Assembly: GCA_001579985.1 (NCBI GenBank)
Contig: LRSR01005099.1
Span: 1-34,093, forward strand
Source: Hypsibius dujardini
Lineage: Eukaryota > Tardigrada > Eutardigrada > Parachela > Hypsibiidae
Reading direction: 5' to 3'
Length of the DNA: 34,093 nt
Numbering within the stretch: the stretch's first letter is position 1; each line of letters begins with the position of its first letter. Of this stretch, positions 8,967 through 19,439 are shown piece by piece. A model generated the notes under the pieces. That model made no database searches. It saw only the letters and a program-made list of their open reading frames with translations, and was not told the DNA's origin. Position numbers and translations under genes: made by a program.

Positions 8967-9220
8967 CCACTGAACAAGTTGTCAGCCTGTGGCGGAAAAG
9001 TTGAAACTCATTATATGGAATTATGTCAGAGAAACAGAAATGGTTCCAGGCGAAAACATGTACAATGAAAAAGAAGAATTATAGCAAACGGTTTTTGGGT
9101 TCCTGTAAGAACAAGCGGTTGTTTAAAATACTGGGCGGAATCTTTCATGACAGAGACAGCAATCTGTCTGGAAAGATCAGCTGCTAATTGAAAGTGTTTC
9201 CGAAAGTTCTCAAAAAGTAC

Positions 9221-11337
9221 TCATAAGTTGATGAATATCCTCAGAAACTCTCTGCGCAAGTCTTGCATGTTGGCCAGGTAGATGAAAGGTTCCCCCAGCT
9301 GGGCCAAGGATAAGAAATGCTCGGACAGATGAAAGGCGTCCCAGGTGCACGGTGGTGGCTGTCGACGTAGAGTCGCCGAAAGGATGACCATGGCCGTTGG
9401 TACCGTGATAACTATGTTTGAAATTAATTTCAGCAGTAACAAGTAGATGGCCATCTGAGTATGCTTTTTGTCCGTTTTGACAGTGTCGTCTTGCCTCGTC
9501 GTTTCGGTCTGTGACTGCGCCGGCAACGGAAGCGAGCCTTGAGGACCACTTGGCAAGCAGTCCACTCGTCCTCGTCTTAATCGGGATTGCCTGCGCTTCC
9601 TGCGCCACAGGAGAAAGAGCAGGAAGGGGTAGCTTCCGAAAGTGAGCACTTGCGGAATGTACATTACCTATGAATGTACAACCAACCGCGAAATCTTAAT
9701 GAACCGCCCAAAACATACTTCACTTTTATTTACTATTTCGAACTACATTTATTTTACATATATATATGTAAATTTGTTTTGGAAATTATAAAATTTCTCA
9801 TTATGCCGTTTGCGACTTAAAAAGTAAGTAAAAACAATCCATCCTCGTAAGGTCAAAGTGATTGTTCCTAAAACAGTCAACGTAAATGAATAGTTTTATA
9901 ATTTTATCTAAAAGCAGAGTAGGCGCTTGTAATAGATTAAGCAAATGATCAAAATGAACTCAATAGCTGATGTATTTTCACGTTTCGCTAACCATTTGCG
10001 TACTCGTACCTCACTAACGCGTACTTTGAAACTATTGAATTTGAAAAGGAAATGGTTCACGATTCTTTACGTTAACTGCATCGAAATTCAATTTGAAAAC
10101 AATTGGCTTCAGCAGAATCGCTTTTCAATGTGAGGTGGCGGAGATTTGAGTCATTTCTGGAATGTCACGCAGAAGGACTGGATTGAAGGTCTGGATTGAA
10201 ACTAATCGATAGCTCCACCTCCTGGCATCCGAGAAAGATTCCGTAGACGCCAATCGATTCCCAATTGAATTTGGAGAGGGATGATGCAATCATTATGTAA
10301 TCCGACCTTTTTCAAGAATCGAACTCTCAAAAACGGAAAATTGAATCTGCTGGTGTTTTTTCCGATATTGAAATTTTCCCAAAAAGCTCTCGGAGCATGC
10401 CTCATGCACAACTTTTCTTTCATTTGATTAACTTGAAAAATAAAAAGCGGGAGACATTTTGCGTGCCATCTCTGCAGATCGTCTCATTAAGTGAGAAAGC
10501 AAGAAATGTCACAAAGGTGTCAGTTAAACTTTAAGTAAAAAAAAGTGAGAGAAAAATAATTCCAGGCATTGGTGTTTATTTTTGGAACTGGAATCTTCCA
10601 GTGATTGTCCACATCCTTAAATCTTGTTGTAAAGTTGAAGGAGATCTTGTCCCCGGCAAACAATATTTTCTAAAGTCATTTTAGTGAGATGGATTCTCAG
10701 AAAAAGAGTTTGGTCGCGGTCTGAGACTGGTGATTGATCCCTTGTCAGTTCGTACCGTGATGGACACAAGGGCTCGATATCCGGGATACGCGGTCCCATC
10801 ACATCCCTGACGAAGGTTCATCGGTGTGAGGTAATTGAGGATATTTAAGGGGAGATACCAGCCATGTAGCCAGATCGCTGCGGCCAGCGTGGCAGCCAGC
10901 CCGAACTTGATGTTTTGATGGTTGCGAAACCAAACGGGAGCGAGAAGCCTGACCCAGCGATCCCCGCAGATCACCATGTCCTGTAGTATGATCATTATCG
11001 GCAGCACCAACACGAAATACTGCAGCACGGCACAGGAGAAGGGATGGTTGAGCCAACCGCTGTCCACGGCGATGGGCCGGGCAATGGAAAGTGGGAAACA
11101 TGTGATGTCGTAGAGGATGTTGATCACGGACAGACTGACGAGATGGATAGTGAAGTGGTTGATCAGGCTGGGTCGGCGAGCAAAGGTCACCAGGACTCCG
11201 AGGTACATGCAGACGCTGCTCAAGGCGAGCGGGACGGTGAAACCGGTGATGATCTTGTAGGTCGTCACAGAAAGACAGCTCGAGGATTTTAAAAGGGATG
11301 CCAATACAAGACTGTCATTTTTGATTGTTGAGTTCAT
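9221..11337 (-). CDS. Rhodopsin-family GPCR, two exons (array copy A, intact)
   Basis: Exon 1 is 11337-10756 (ATG, donor ACG/gtacga) and exon 2 is 9667-9221 (acceptor cattcatag/GTA, TGA stop), joined at phase 0 into 342 residues. The start MNSTIKN is chosen because it carries a glycosylation sequon and aligns with the Met of copy B; an in-frame upstream Met lies at 11472. Seven hydrophobic segments lie near 27-52, 57-82, 101-124, 145-168, 187-214, 266-290 and 310-328. Cys102 and Cys179 could form the TM3-loop 2 disulfide. The DRY motif is GDRW (about 125-128) and TM7 has EPFIY instead of NPxxY. The third inner loop is basic (RRKRRQSRLRRGR). The ligand is unknown. The 1.09-kb intron carries a foldback element. 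Confidence 0.85.
10075..10290. repeat. Foldback element, GATTGGCGTC family, copy 2 (GPCR intron)
   Basis: The left arm (about 10082-10145) reads AATTCAATTTGAAAACAATT, GGCTTCAGCAGAATC, then GGTGGCGGAG. The right arm (about 10202-10280) is its imperfect reverse complement (CTCCACCTCCTGGCATCC, CGCCAATCGATTCCCAATTG). Same architecture as 785-985. Confidence 0.55.
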
Positions 11338-11472
11338 AGTGGCGGAGTTGGGATACTTGATGTGACGGACAAGGGACTCGATTGATCGATTGGGGCAGGA
11401 AAAGGGGACGATCACCTGGCAGCCCTGGGGACGAGGGGATTCCACGCGGAGACCGCGATAATCCCTGATCAT

Positions 11473-12180
11473 GAACAGTTCTAGATACTAAAATGATGCG
11501 GCGGGATAGATGGGCGAAGAATGGCGTTGAGAGTCATAGGGACTCTTGAGAAAGATGAAAGGCCTGATCAACTCGATCAGTCAACGGAAAACCTGAACAC
11601 ACAGCAGAGTCACAATCAACTGCAAACTTCATTGTGAAGGAACACACTGATGCAAGCGAACAAGTCGCACACAGCACGCATGGCAAGCCGCCGTAGAAAT
11701 GCGTGACGAATCGGAAACAGCGCTTCAGACGTAATGCTAAAGGAACAAAGGGGCGGTCTCGCGCACGGTGTGGCATCAAGCCCCAGAACAGAAGGACAAA
11801 TAGAAGGAACAACCGGTTTATTACATTGATATGATGGGGGGGGGGGCTAGATTTGAAGAAGGATTAACTTTTATTGACGGATAAATATCTGAAAAAATAG
11901 ATGATGGTTGTTTGCAGGTTTAAGTTGGTGTGTCAACTTCACCGTGCTTCACTAGGAAATCAGCAAGGTGTAACAAGGGATTCGTTCTTTTAATTGGAAG
12001 GTCACAGGTGCGTCGTCCGTATTTAGAGTTGTCCCAAGCATTGGCAAGAAGAAGTACATGTTTTGCAGGTATAGGAATGTCCTTATTAAACTGGGGATGT
12101 GAGCATCTTTTCACTACTCGACGCTTTATAGCTCCTCCAAAGCCATATTGAGCCAAGCACTAAGGCGCAAAGACTTTTGA
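11473..12180. other. Spacer between GPCR copies A and B, unassigned
   Basis: Contains a G homopolymer near 11835 and an open stretch at about 11920-12156. On the minus strand this reads RCSHPQFNKDIPIPAKHVLL and further; I do not recognise it and it may be a retroelement remnant. It should hold the promoter of copy A, but no clear TATA box is visible upstream of 11337. Confidence 0.35.
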
Positions 12181-12739
12181 AGTGCCCCTCGCATGATATG
12201 GAAGCTCCACGCGTCCTTGGTCTGCGTGATCGAAGAAATGTCATGGTGGCTAAGTAAACGAAGGGCTCGACTAGCTGAAAGGCATCGCAGGTGCATGGTG
12301 GCGGAAGATATCGACCAGCCGCCGAGACGTTAAACAAGACGGTTGGTGTCGTGATAAAAAAAATTGAACTTAATTTTAGCAGGAGCACGCACGTTGTTAA
12401 TCGGTGGTGAGATTTTTCTGCTCCGGCAATTTGCCTCTTGGTCGCCGGATCACCTGGCCTCGCTTCAGGGCACGACTGAGTAAGCAACGGGATCGATCCG
12501 TGAGGACCAGATGGTGAGCAGTCAATTCACCCTAGTCTTAATCGCGAACGAATAAATCTCTGTCGCCACAGCGAAGAGAGTAGGAAGGGGTAGCTTCCGA
12601 ATGTGAGCTCTTGCGGAATATAGCGTACCTAAGAATGTTTGGAGCGAGAAAAACAACTCTAGTGAAAACTTTAAGGGAAAGAACTAATCTCAAGCACAGG
12701 AGGTCATGTTTATGTAACACTGAAGAAGGAAAAAGGCTG

Positions 12740-13040
12740 ATTAGAACTGTTTAATTGATGATAAAAAATCAGTAATTAAATTGAAAATTAACACGTGACT
12801 AAAATCCGATTTGAAATCAAATTAAAACGAAACGCTCTTTTCGGTATTTTAAATCATAATTGAATTAAAATCACATTTGATTTAAATGGATTTGCAGTTT
12901 GTATTTTAAATAAGATTTAAAATCATTACCTGATTATTCGTTTAGTTTTAAATTAAATAAAACTATTAATTCGACTTGAAATAAAAGTCTAATTTGTCTT
13001 ATTATTGAATATTTAAATGAATTTAGGCAACAACAAAGCT
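12740..13040. other. AT-rich block, no gene seen
   Basis: Very AT-rich sequence with recurring ATTTGAAATC and GATTTAAAT words in both orientations, lying between the exons of pseudogene B. No exon, tRNA or complete repeat could be assigned. Confidence 0.4.
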
Positions 13041-13317
13041 AATACACTTTTGATGCATAAAGATAAAGTATTGAGAGATTACAGCAATCGATCACAGTGT
13101 CACATATATATTTTACTAGGGCGTGTGATCAATTAACCATATTAATCAAATTCAAACACGTGACGAAGGAGCTCTATTTTCAGTGGATGGAGCTGTGTTT
13201 TTTCCCAGTGCCGGATTGATGAGACTTACGATGGTTGACTCCTGGCCTGCCTTCTGCAGTGACCATGTCGTGAAGGTGCTGGCGGACGAAGGCATCGATG
13301 TGGACTTGATCACTATA

Positions 13318-13751
13318 CAGTCGTCCCCACATTGTTCTCCGGTCACGTGCTTTTTACTGCATAGGAAATAAGCCAAACTCCGCCCCCAAATTCACACTCC
13401 CGGTCACCACACACCACACCCACTAACCAATCAAAAACGTCCGACACTATAAATAATCAAAGAGGTCAGAGGGCAGTGAACTTTCAGACAGCGGTAGAAA
13501 CAGCTGTTCGGTGAATTTGACAAGACAAGTCCCATAGGCTCACATAACATTACTGCACGTGCGACTTGACAGGGACTTGTCCCAAATAAATTGTGATTGA
13601 TATCTTTTGTACGATTTGGTTTGCCATGGGCGAGATAAATTAAGCCTGTCTAGACAGTGTTTCTTTTATTGATCCAGCCGGCCTGCCACAACAGACGGCG
13701 CATGCGCGCACCTGATTTTGGTGCAACCAGAGAACAATGTGGGGACGACTG
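13318..13751. mobile_element. Tc1/mariner-type MITE with TA target duplication
   Basis: Terminal inverted repeats of 26 bp with one mismatch start CAGTCGTCCCCACATTGTTC; TA flanks both ends (13316-13317 and 13752-13753). The 434-bp interior has no transposase. Inside are CCAAT (13427), TATAAATA (13448-13455), a G/C-flanked hairpin (GACAAGTCCC 13524-13533 with GGGACTTGTC 13572-13581) and AATAAA (13585-13590), so it could act as a small Pol II unit. Confidence 0.75.
13427..13480 (+). promoter_or_regulatory. Possible core promoter (CCAAT, TATA) inside the MITE
   Basis: CCAAT at 13427-13431 lies 17 bp ahead of TATAAATA at 13448-13455; an initiator-like GGCAGTGAAC follows about 20-30 bp downstream. 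Spacing suits a Pol II promoter reading rightward. Activity is an inference. Confidence 0.35.
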
Positions 13752-13786
13752 TATCTCCGCGCTGTAAATCCCTGATTCAGTCCTTG

Positions 13787-14106
13787 TGTTAGGCCTCCGT
13801 CCCTACTAGGACGGAAGAACCTGAACATGCAAGCTATTAGACTAAATAAATAGGAGAAGAATCGTGGGAAGACTTTACTGTTAAGAGGAACTGCCCAAAT
13901 TACTGTAGAACAGACGCTTATACATTCAGGGATAAAGAATAGTTCCTAATCTCACGTACTAGTTCCTGCCGACATGGCGGATCTATGTACGTAATAGTAG
14001 TTGAGTAAGTACATTATAGAATGTGAGGGTAGATAGGAATGGGCTAACTAGGTAGATGGGCTATACTATTAGTAATTATTGCGTAGCTGTTGGGTACCAC
14101 CCAACA
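13787..14106 (-). mobile_element. Solo LTR, family A, target duplication CTTG
   Basis: 320 bp, with the same first 60 or so bases as 7982-8323 (TGTTAGGCCTCCGTCCCTAC on the plus strand) and the same end TGTTGGGTACCACCCAACA. CTTG flanks it at 13783-13786 and 14107-14110. Removing it with one CTTG rejoins the reading frame of the decayed gene on the minus strand. Confidence 0.82.
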
Positions 14107-14719
14107 CTTGAATGTGTATGGTTTCCGTATGAGGAATGTTTTCCTTCGCTACATGATAGACTGGGTGATCAGGCAGAGTCCGATTCCGTTTGCTCTGAGT
14201 CAGCGTGACAATATCATTCTCTTTCAAAGCCTAATTCATACTCAGTTTGCTGCGCCACGTTATTAACTCATGTAACAGCATAGGTGGATGAAGAGTAGCT
14301 ATATAGAACGGTAATTTTAGGAACATTTCGCCACGCCCAGTGAGTAAAGTTTTAACAGGGACGATTTCCGCGTACCCTGTTCCGGACTCAATTGCCCGAG
14401 ATTGCACTTCATACGGTGTGGCTGGTGTCGCAAAGTTCGTTGTTTCTTCCGCCTCTTGACAGACTAACGAGATAAACAGGGAGGTGGTTGATCAGATTTC
14501 GCCTTCGTGCAAAGGTCACAAGGACCCCGAGAAACATGCAGATACTGCTCAAGGAGAGAGGAACGGCGACATCGGTCATGATATTGTAGGTGGTGACCGA
14601 AAGGCATGGCAGATTACTGAATGGGGCAGCCAATATCCGGCTACCGTTTCCCAGTATGTCGTTCATAATGTGTTCATTCAAAATCGTTTGCAGGAGAGTA
14701 ATTTCAAATGACGAATCAC

Positions 14720-15740
14720 ACTTTTTGAAGAAAAGGGTGGTCTGATTGATGTCTGGATCGATGTGTGCCTATGTGATGGTAATGAAGCGAGACATGAGCT
14801 AGTTACGGGATGAAGTATTATTGATAGCAATGGGAATACAGTGCAGGGTTCGCTGTAGCACAACCGACTGATGCGTTCGATGCAACGCGTAAAACTGACT
14901 GGAGGAGTCGCAGAACAGGGCGACAGGATAATAGAAACGTGGAACTCGAAACATGACCCACCTTGCATTAGTGGAGGATTACAATGTGCATCGAATTCCT
15001 AATTCGATGTATTCCCATTGCGAGGGTAGTCATAACGCTTCATCTGTAATCTCAACTCAACTGCAGACTTATATTGATTTGCCAAAATGCAAATTCCATA
15101 AAGTGTGAGGGCTATAGACTAAGTCATCTTCATAGGAACGCTGATAGTTGGGGGATGATAAAGGGCAGAGCCTTAGTAAGGTCTTGAGCTCGGGGAATAA
15201 TTTTGCCCTTCGCGGATCTTGTCCTTCGAGATATGAGATATGAGGTTGAGGTGAAAGAAGGTGCTCTATCTGATATCATTTTTAATACTCAAATAAAAAG
15301 TGTGCCCATTTTTTGTTCGGAGCGCAATTAATAGAACCAACGGGCCCGTCAATGTTTGCTGTAAAAAAAGGGTGTCAGCGAAGGGTGCCAAAAAGTTCTG
15401 TCAGCGAACCAACGAAACGTGGAAGCGTGCGCATTAAAACCAAAGGCTGTGATTGGTCTATTCGCTTTTTTCAAATGTTGATAGCTCCGCTGCCTTACCG
15501 CTCAGTCGAATACCATCAGGGAATTTCCGAAATTCGCTGATCAATTTTCCTTGACAGCTCCGGCTGATCACATGCTCAAACCCATTCATCAAACTTTTTG
15601 ATACATTTTGTTGATTGGGGCTAAACGTTGACGAGCGCACAATCGCTAATGAAATGAAGAAGTAAATTTGAAAATATGTGATTCATAAGCCGCAAGGTTT
15701 ATGAGACGTTGTCAGATGGAGCGAAGAACAGCTGAAAATG
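14720..15740. other. No gene seen
   Basis: Anonymous sequence upstream (minus-strand sense) of pseudogene B. Short open frames occur on both strands (for example 15313-15540 +), but none has a recognisable domain or a convincing splice context. Confidence 0.35.
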
Positions 15741-15955
15741 CAGTGGCGCGCCGAGTTTTGGTTTGAGGGGGGGGGTGTTTTTTTTAATTTTTTATTGTAT
15801 CCGAAATATTTCCGGTAGAACGCAATCGGGGAGTATTGCATGACAATTTTCAATCATGGTGTTTTTCTCTGAATGGGGGACCCTTAGCGCACATTTTTTA
15901 CTTTCGAGGGGGGTTGTAGATCAACAAAACACCCCCCCCCCTCGGCGCGCCACTG
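15741..15955. mobile_element. hAT-like MITE, CAGTGGCG... termini
   Basis: The 215-bp element begins CAGTGGCGCGCCGAG and ends CTCGGCGCGCCACTG, a perfect 15-bp inverted repeat, followed inward by runs of G (left) and C (right). CAGTGGCG-type ends next to homopolymer G are common in hAT MITEs. Clear 8-bp duplications were not found. Its right end coincides with the break in GPCR copy C exon 2. Confidence 0.6.
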
Positions 15956-17240
15956 GTCGGTTGTGAAAATTGTCTGCTCTGGCAAATTGCCTGAGGCTCT
16001 CCGGATCGTCTGGCCTCGCTTCAGGGCGTGACTGCATGGACAACGGGATCGATCCGTGCGGGCCATATGATGAGCAGTCAATTCGCCCTAGCCTTAACCG
16101 CAAACGGATCAACTCTCCGTCGATACAGCAACGCCAGAAGGAAGATGTAGCTTTTGAGTGTAAGGCCTTGCGGAATGTAGAATACCTAGAAGCGGAGAGC
16201 GATGTTGGAGAGCAGAAAAACTCTTAACTAGAACTATGAGGGGAAGCACGAAATCTCTAGCGTAAAACGGAGTATAATCTGAAAACTGGACAAGGAGACA
16301 GGACTGATGCGTTCTCTTCAAAAAACGATTTTGGATTGGTAAATTGAAAATCAATTAACCAGTCGCCTGGTTAGTTAGTTTAGAAAGCACGTGCACTGAC
16401 TTAAATATAAATACCTGTTTTGACTTATTTGTCGCTCTACCTGAATCCCCAAAACTTGATGGCGAAGATCAGGATCTGAGGTGATCCAAAATGATTCAGG
16501 CAAAATTTGTTTCTTCTTCGACATTTTTTTGCATTAAGTACGATTTTTTTCTCAACTTTTTCAAACGGCAGATCTCAAGCCATCTCGGATGCCCATAATT
16601 TTACTGGGCAAATGAAGGAATTTGTAACTGCAAATCCTGCACCAAAAATATCGAATCTTTGGGAAACCCCGAGCAGGCTGCCCAATGCGCACCGCCAGTT
16701 TATACTTCTTCTTTGTTCTGGTTTTCTTGCTGGGCGAGTGTGACACACGGTGTGTACAAAGACAATTCGACATTCACAGGGAAACTGTCATATGAATCTC
16801 ATGTTATTAGCCAAATGAACACACCAAGCAGCCTACACGCAACTGATCCAAAATGAATCAAGCCCGTCCTCAAGGGTGAGTGGGGGGTGGAGGGGGGGGG
16901 TTAAAACACCCAATCCTCAGAGGGCTAAAGACGTAATAATAATGGAACTCACGGTTTCCGTGTCTGCGCTTTATCATGCCAAGTCTATACCGAGAAAATG
17001 TAAGCAATCTTTTCTATACTCCTTTTCTATACTTGTTCTTTTCAACTGACATTAATCAAGACATAATACAAGAAACACCACCGCCCGATACCCGGGAAGC
17101 GTTGTCCCATCACATCCCTGCCGAAGCCCCATTGGCGTGATATAATTAAGGATATTTAGCGGGAGGTACCAGCCATGTGGCCAGATCGCGACAGCCAGCG
17201 TGCCACATAGTCCCGATTTGATGATCTGATGATTACGACA
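15956..17240 (-). pseudogene. Rhodopsin-family GPCR pseudogene (array copy C)
   Basis: The exon 1 remnant (about 17240-17067) covers TM4 to TM5 (HGWYLPLNILNYITPMGLRQ, then GCDGTTLPGYRAVV) and ends at a decayed donor. The exon 2 remnant runs from 16185 (acceptor cttctag/GTA) to 15956, where a hAT-like MITE cuts it. Frame is disturbed after YIPQGLTLKSYIFLLALLYR, and TM6-TM7 are missing. TM1-TM3 were not found upstream. Copies B and C share exon 2 details (CRLRLGRIDC-type loop) not present in A. Confidence 0.75.
16685..16795 (+). CDS. Small ORF with a signal-peptide-like start
   Basis: 36 codons: MRTASLYFFFVLVFLLGECD, then TRCVQRQFDIHRETVI and TGA. The charged start, 12-residue hydrophobic core and small/polar end look like a secretion signal. 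A GTACAA donor after TGT (near 16753) would make this the first exon of a longer secreted protein, but no partner exon was found. It may be chance; it lies in the intron of pseudogene C on the other strand. Confidence 0.25.
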   Translation: MRTASLYFFFVLVFLLGECDTRCVQRQFDIHRETVI

Positions 17241-17436
17241 CATAGGAATGGCATCACATTACAAATCAAACTACTAATCGCAGTTCATTTTGAGCAGAAA
17301 ACTCATGCAAACTCCATTATTATCAACATATTCTAATTTCCTAAGAATCCTTTTGAACATATTCAAATTAACTGAATGTCAATCGAAATCAACTTGATTT
17401 TTTACTAATTAACGGGTGTATAACAAACGTGTCAGT

Positions 17437-17632
17437 ATGGCAGTGGCAGTGGCAGTGGCAGTGTCAGTGGCACTATGGCAGTGGCAGTGGCAGTGTCAGT
17501 GTCAGTGGCAGTGGCAGTGGCACTATGGCAGTGGCAGTGGCAGTGTCAGTGGCAGTGACACTTCCATTTCCACTTCCACTTCCACTCCCACTCCCACTTC
17601 CACTCCCACTTCCACTCCCACTTCCACTTCCA
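17437..17632. repeat. Mirrored hexanucleotide microsatellite: (CAGTGG)n then (CCACTT)n
   Basis: The first half (17437-17558) is (GGCAGT)n with two CACTATGG breaks; the second half (17560-17632) is (CCACTT/CCACTC)n. The halves are nearly complementary and could fold into a hairpin of over 60 bp. Val/Ala and Ser/Thr-rich open frames across it are artefacts of the repeat. Confidence 0.85.
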
Positions 17633-17799
17633 CTGGCCCTGCGGCTGCAGCTGTAGCCAATGCCCGTGCCAGAGGCAATACCGTGGGAAAATGCGTTTGA
17701 ATGAAGCTTGGCCAACTGCCAAGAGGTGAACATCACGCGGAGCTTATTTCGTCATCATTGGAAAAAATCTTTCCATTCTTAGTAAGTCTGATTGGTCAG

Positions 17800-18133
17800 C
17801 AGAATTGAATCGGATATGCATAACGCTCGAAGGTTTGAGAGAGACGAGGACGATGATTCAGGCCGCAGATTTCCCTACCGCTCGCAGATGCTGCGGTTAG
17901 TAATGTTGCAATATTCAGCCAGTATTACTAACAAGTTGGTAATTACAGTAACTAAATTACTAACTAACTAAAAAAAATACATCGTGTGTGTATAGCGACG
18001 ATGAAGATGACCGTATGCAAGCAGAGCGTTCGGATGCCTTGGATCCTGTTGTTGAGGAGAGTACGCTGATGGGTGATGCTTTACGTGAAGCTTATCTCAC
18101 TGCCCCGGAATCGTTCTCGGACCAGCTCCAAAC
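17800..18133 (+). CDS. Two phase-compatible exons of an unknown acidic protein
   Basis: Exon 17800-17895 (acceptor attggtcag, donor CTGCG/gttagt) encodes MHNARRFERDEDDDSGRRFP and YRSQML. Exon 17996-18133 (acceptor gtgtatag, donor CAAAC/gtatgt) encodes DDEDDRMQAERSDALDPVVE and ESTLMGDALREAYLTAPESF. They join through a split Arg codon and leave phase 2. The acidic, helix-prone sequence suggests a nuclear protein, but I do not recognise it. A phase-2-compatible open stretch at 21252-21400 could be a later exon; that link is speculative. Upstream exons were not found. Confidence 0.4.
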
Positions 18134-18285
18134 GTATGTTTCTCGTTTACCATTAGGCTGAGTATATGAGCTGCTTTTATTTTATTTTATTTAAAATTTG
18201 CTAATATAACTGGTCAAGTTGAAAATATTTTGTAAATTTTTACGCTTAATGCTGAAGCTTAAAACATGAATAAAAGTGCATGTTG

Positions 18286-18345
18286 TGGCCTGGTGGCGTT
18301 GCGGCTGAGTCCCTACTCGGAGGTCATCTGTTCAACTCCCCGTTT
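18286..18345 (+). repeat. tRNA-derived (SINE-like) Pol III promoter sequence
   Basis: TGGCCTGGTGG (18286-18296) fits an A box, and TGTTCAACTCC (18329-18339) fits a B box, 33 bp apart, the spacing in tRNA genes. A CTGAG/CTCGG stem sits between them like an anticodon arm with a 6-nt loop. The acceptor stem does not close, so this is a tRNA pseudogene or SINE head rather than a functional tRNA. Confidence 0.4.
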
Positions 18346-18349
18346 CGAC

Positions 18350-19390
18350 ATTATTTTTAACTTTTTTGTTTTTTTTTTCGATATCGCGTCAAGTTACAAA
18401 CCACTTATCATTATCATTATTTCGTCGACGGTGCATAAAACGGTACTTTCAATTAGAGTACTTCACCACTGTAATTCAATATCTGGCGGTCTGTATTAAA
18501 ACTTCGAGTTTAAAATTGGTTTGTATTCTAAAATTTTTAAAACAGTTTTTTAACTAAACCATAGGTGATCCACACCTTTGTCATGAATACCGTTTTTACG
18601 GCGTTCAAAAAATGAACGATCTCGTTACTGCATCCGTTCTAGCTTTGCTAACAAAAACTAGAAATTTGTGACTGCTCTATTTAAAGTGTACATCGTATAA
18701 TTTGCAGTTTTAGCATCTATTTGTGGTTGCAATTGTTGAGTTTTTGTACGATTTTAAACTGAATATTCTATATATATGGTTTCAAAATTTTGCTGTTAAA
18801 TTTTGCATTATGAATGAATTAGTATTTAATACGCATTATATTATGAACCACCACAGTGCATTTGTCATTAGATTGTTGAAGTAATCATTTATTATTATTT
18901 TCAAGTTATTTTATTATTATTTCGAGTTATTTTTCAAGTGTTTTTTTTGGGTTTTTTTTTCAAAATCTGCTTCCGGCTGATTTTCTCCTTGTTTTTGCAC
19001 ATAAATTTCCTTCTTGCTACTTTGTGTGCTTCAGAGTGAGTTCTCCGTTATGACTGTTCTGTTTGCACAAAGTCCCACACATTTTTCTCGTTTGTGTCGT
19101 GTGTTTATGGCTTTTAATCAAACCCACTTCGATGTTTCGGAACCACAAAATATATATATAAATAATAAAATGACAAAAGTGCGGTAACGAATACATTTAC
19201 CTACACTAAGAACCTGTATAACGTTGATAAGGAAGACTATTGTACGAAATATAAGGAAAACGTTATTATACTGGAAGGAAGGAAACCTTGCATTCTTGAT
19301 GAGGAAGTGGAGGCGTATCAACATCTGATCAGGATATGATAATACGTAGATTTAATTCAAACAAAAATAAGGTCGACCGCTATAGTCTAT
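18350..19390. other. AT-rich spacer, no gene seen
   Basis: Long T- and A-rich stretches, including TATATATATA near 19150. Short open frames have no domain or splice support. Confidence 0.4.
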
Positions 19391-19439
19391 GCCAGTTGCT
19401 GATTCCAGTGATGTCTTTAATTACAGTGCAACCGGAACT

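Larger units (their letters stand above)
13220..14457 (-). pseudogene. Decayed unknown gene split by a solo LTR and a MITE
   Basis: On the minus strand a frame runs from about 14457 to 14107 with one TAG at 14231-14233 (pieces: YEVQSRAIESGTGYAEIVPV, MFLKLPFYIATLHPPMLLHE, NRTLPDHPVYHVAKENIPHT). Skipping the solo LTR and one CTTG copy, the frame goes on without a break (ETIHIQ, then GLNQGFTARR) to the MITE at 13751. Beyond the MITE (13315 to about 13225), in a shifted frame, VHIDAFVRQHLHDMVTAEGR leads to a GTAAGT donor. I do not recognise the protein. It interrupts GPCR exon 1 of copy B, so it may itself have come in with a mobile element. Confidence 0.45.
12190..14681 (-). pseudogene. Rhodopsin-family GPCR pseudogene (array copy B)
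   Basis: The exon 1 remnant (14681 to about 14458) starts MNEHIMNDILGNGS and covers TM1 to early TM2 (YNIMTDVAVPLSLSSICMFL), then breaks off at LVSLS, where copy A continues into TM2. Exon 2 starts at 12628 with the acceptor kept (cattcttag/GTA). It has an in-frame TGA at 12527-12529 where copy C still has CGA, and about nine residues are missing ahead of EPFVYLA in TM7. The space between the exons contains a decayed unknown gene, a solo LTR and a Tc1-type MITE. Loss of TM2-TM5 coding sequence excludes function. Confidence 0.8.

Noticed and set aside
9210-9608. 132-codon minus-strand frame overlapping GPCR exon 2
   Set aside because: Alternative frame of the real TM5-TM7 exon.
17416-17736. 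Val/Ala/Ser- and Gly/Ser-repeat proteins on both strands
   Set aside because: Hexanucleotide microsatellite; frames on both strands are open at once.
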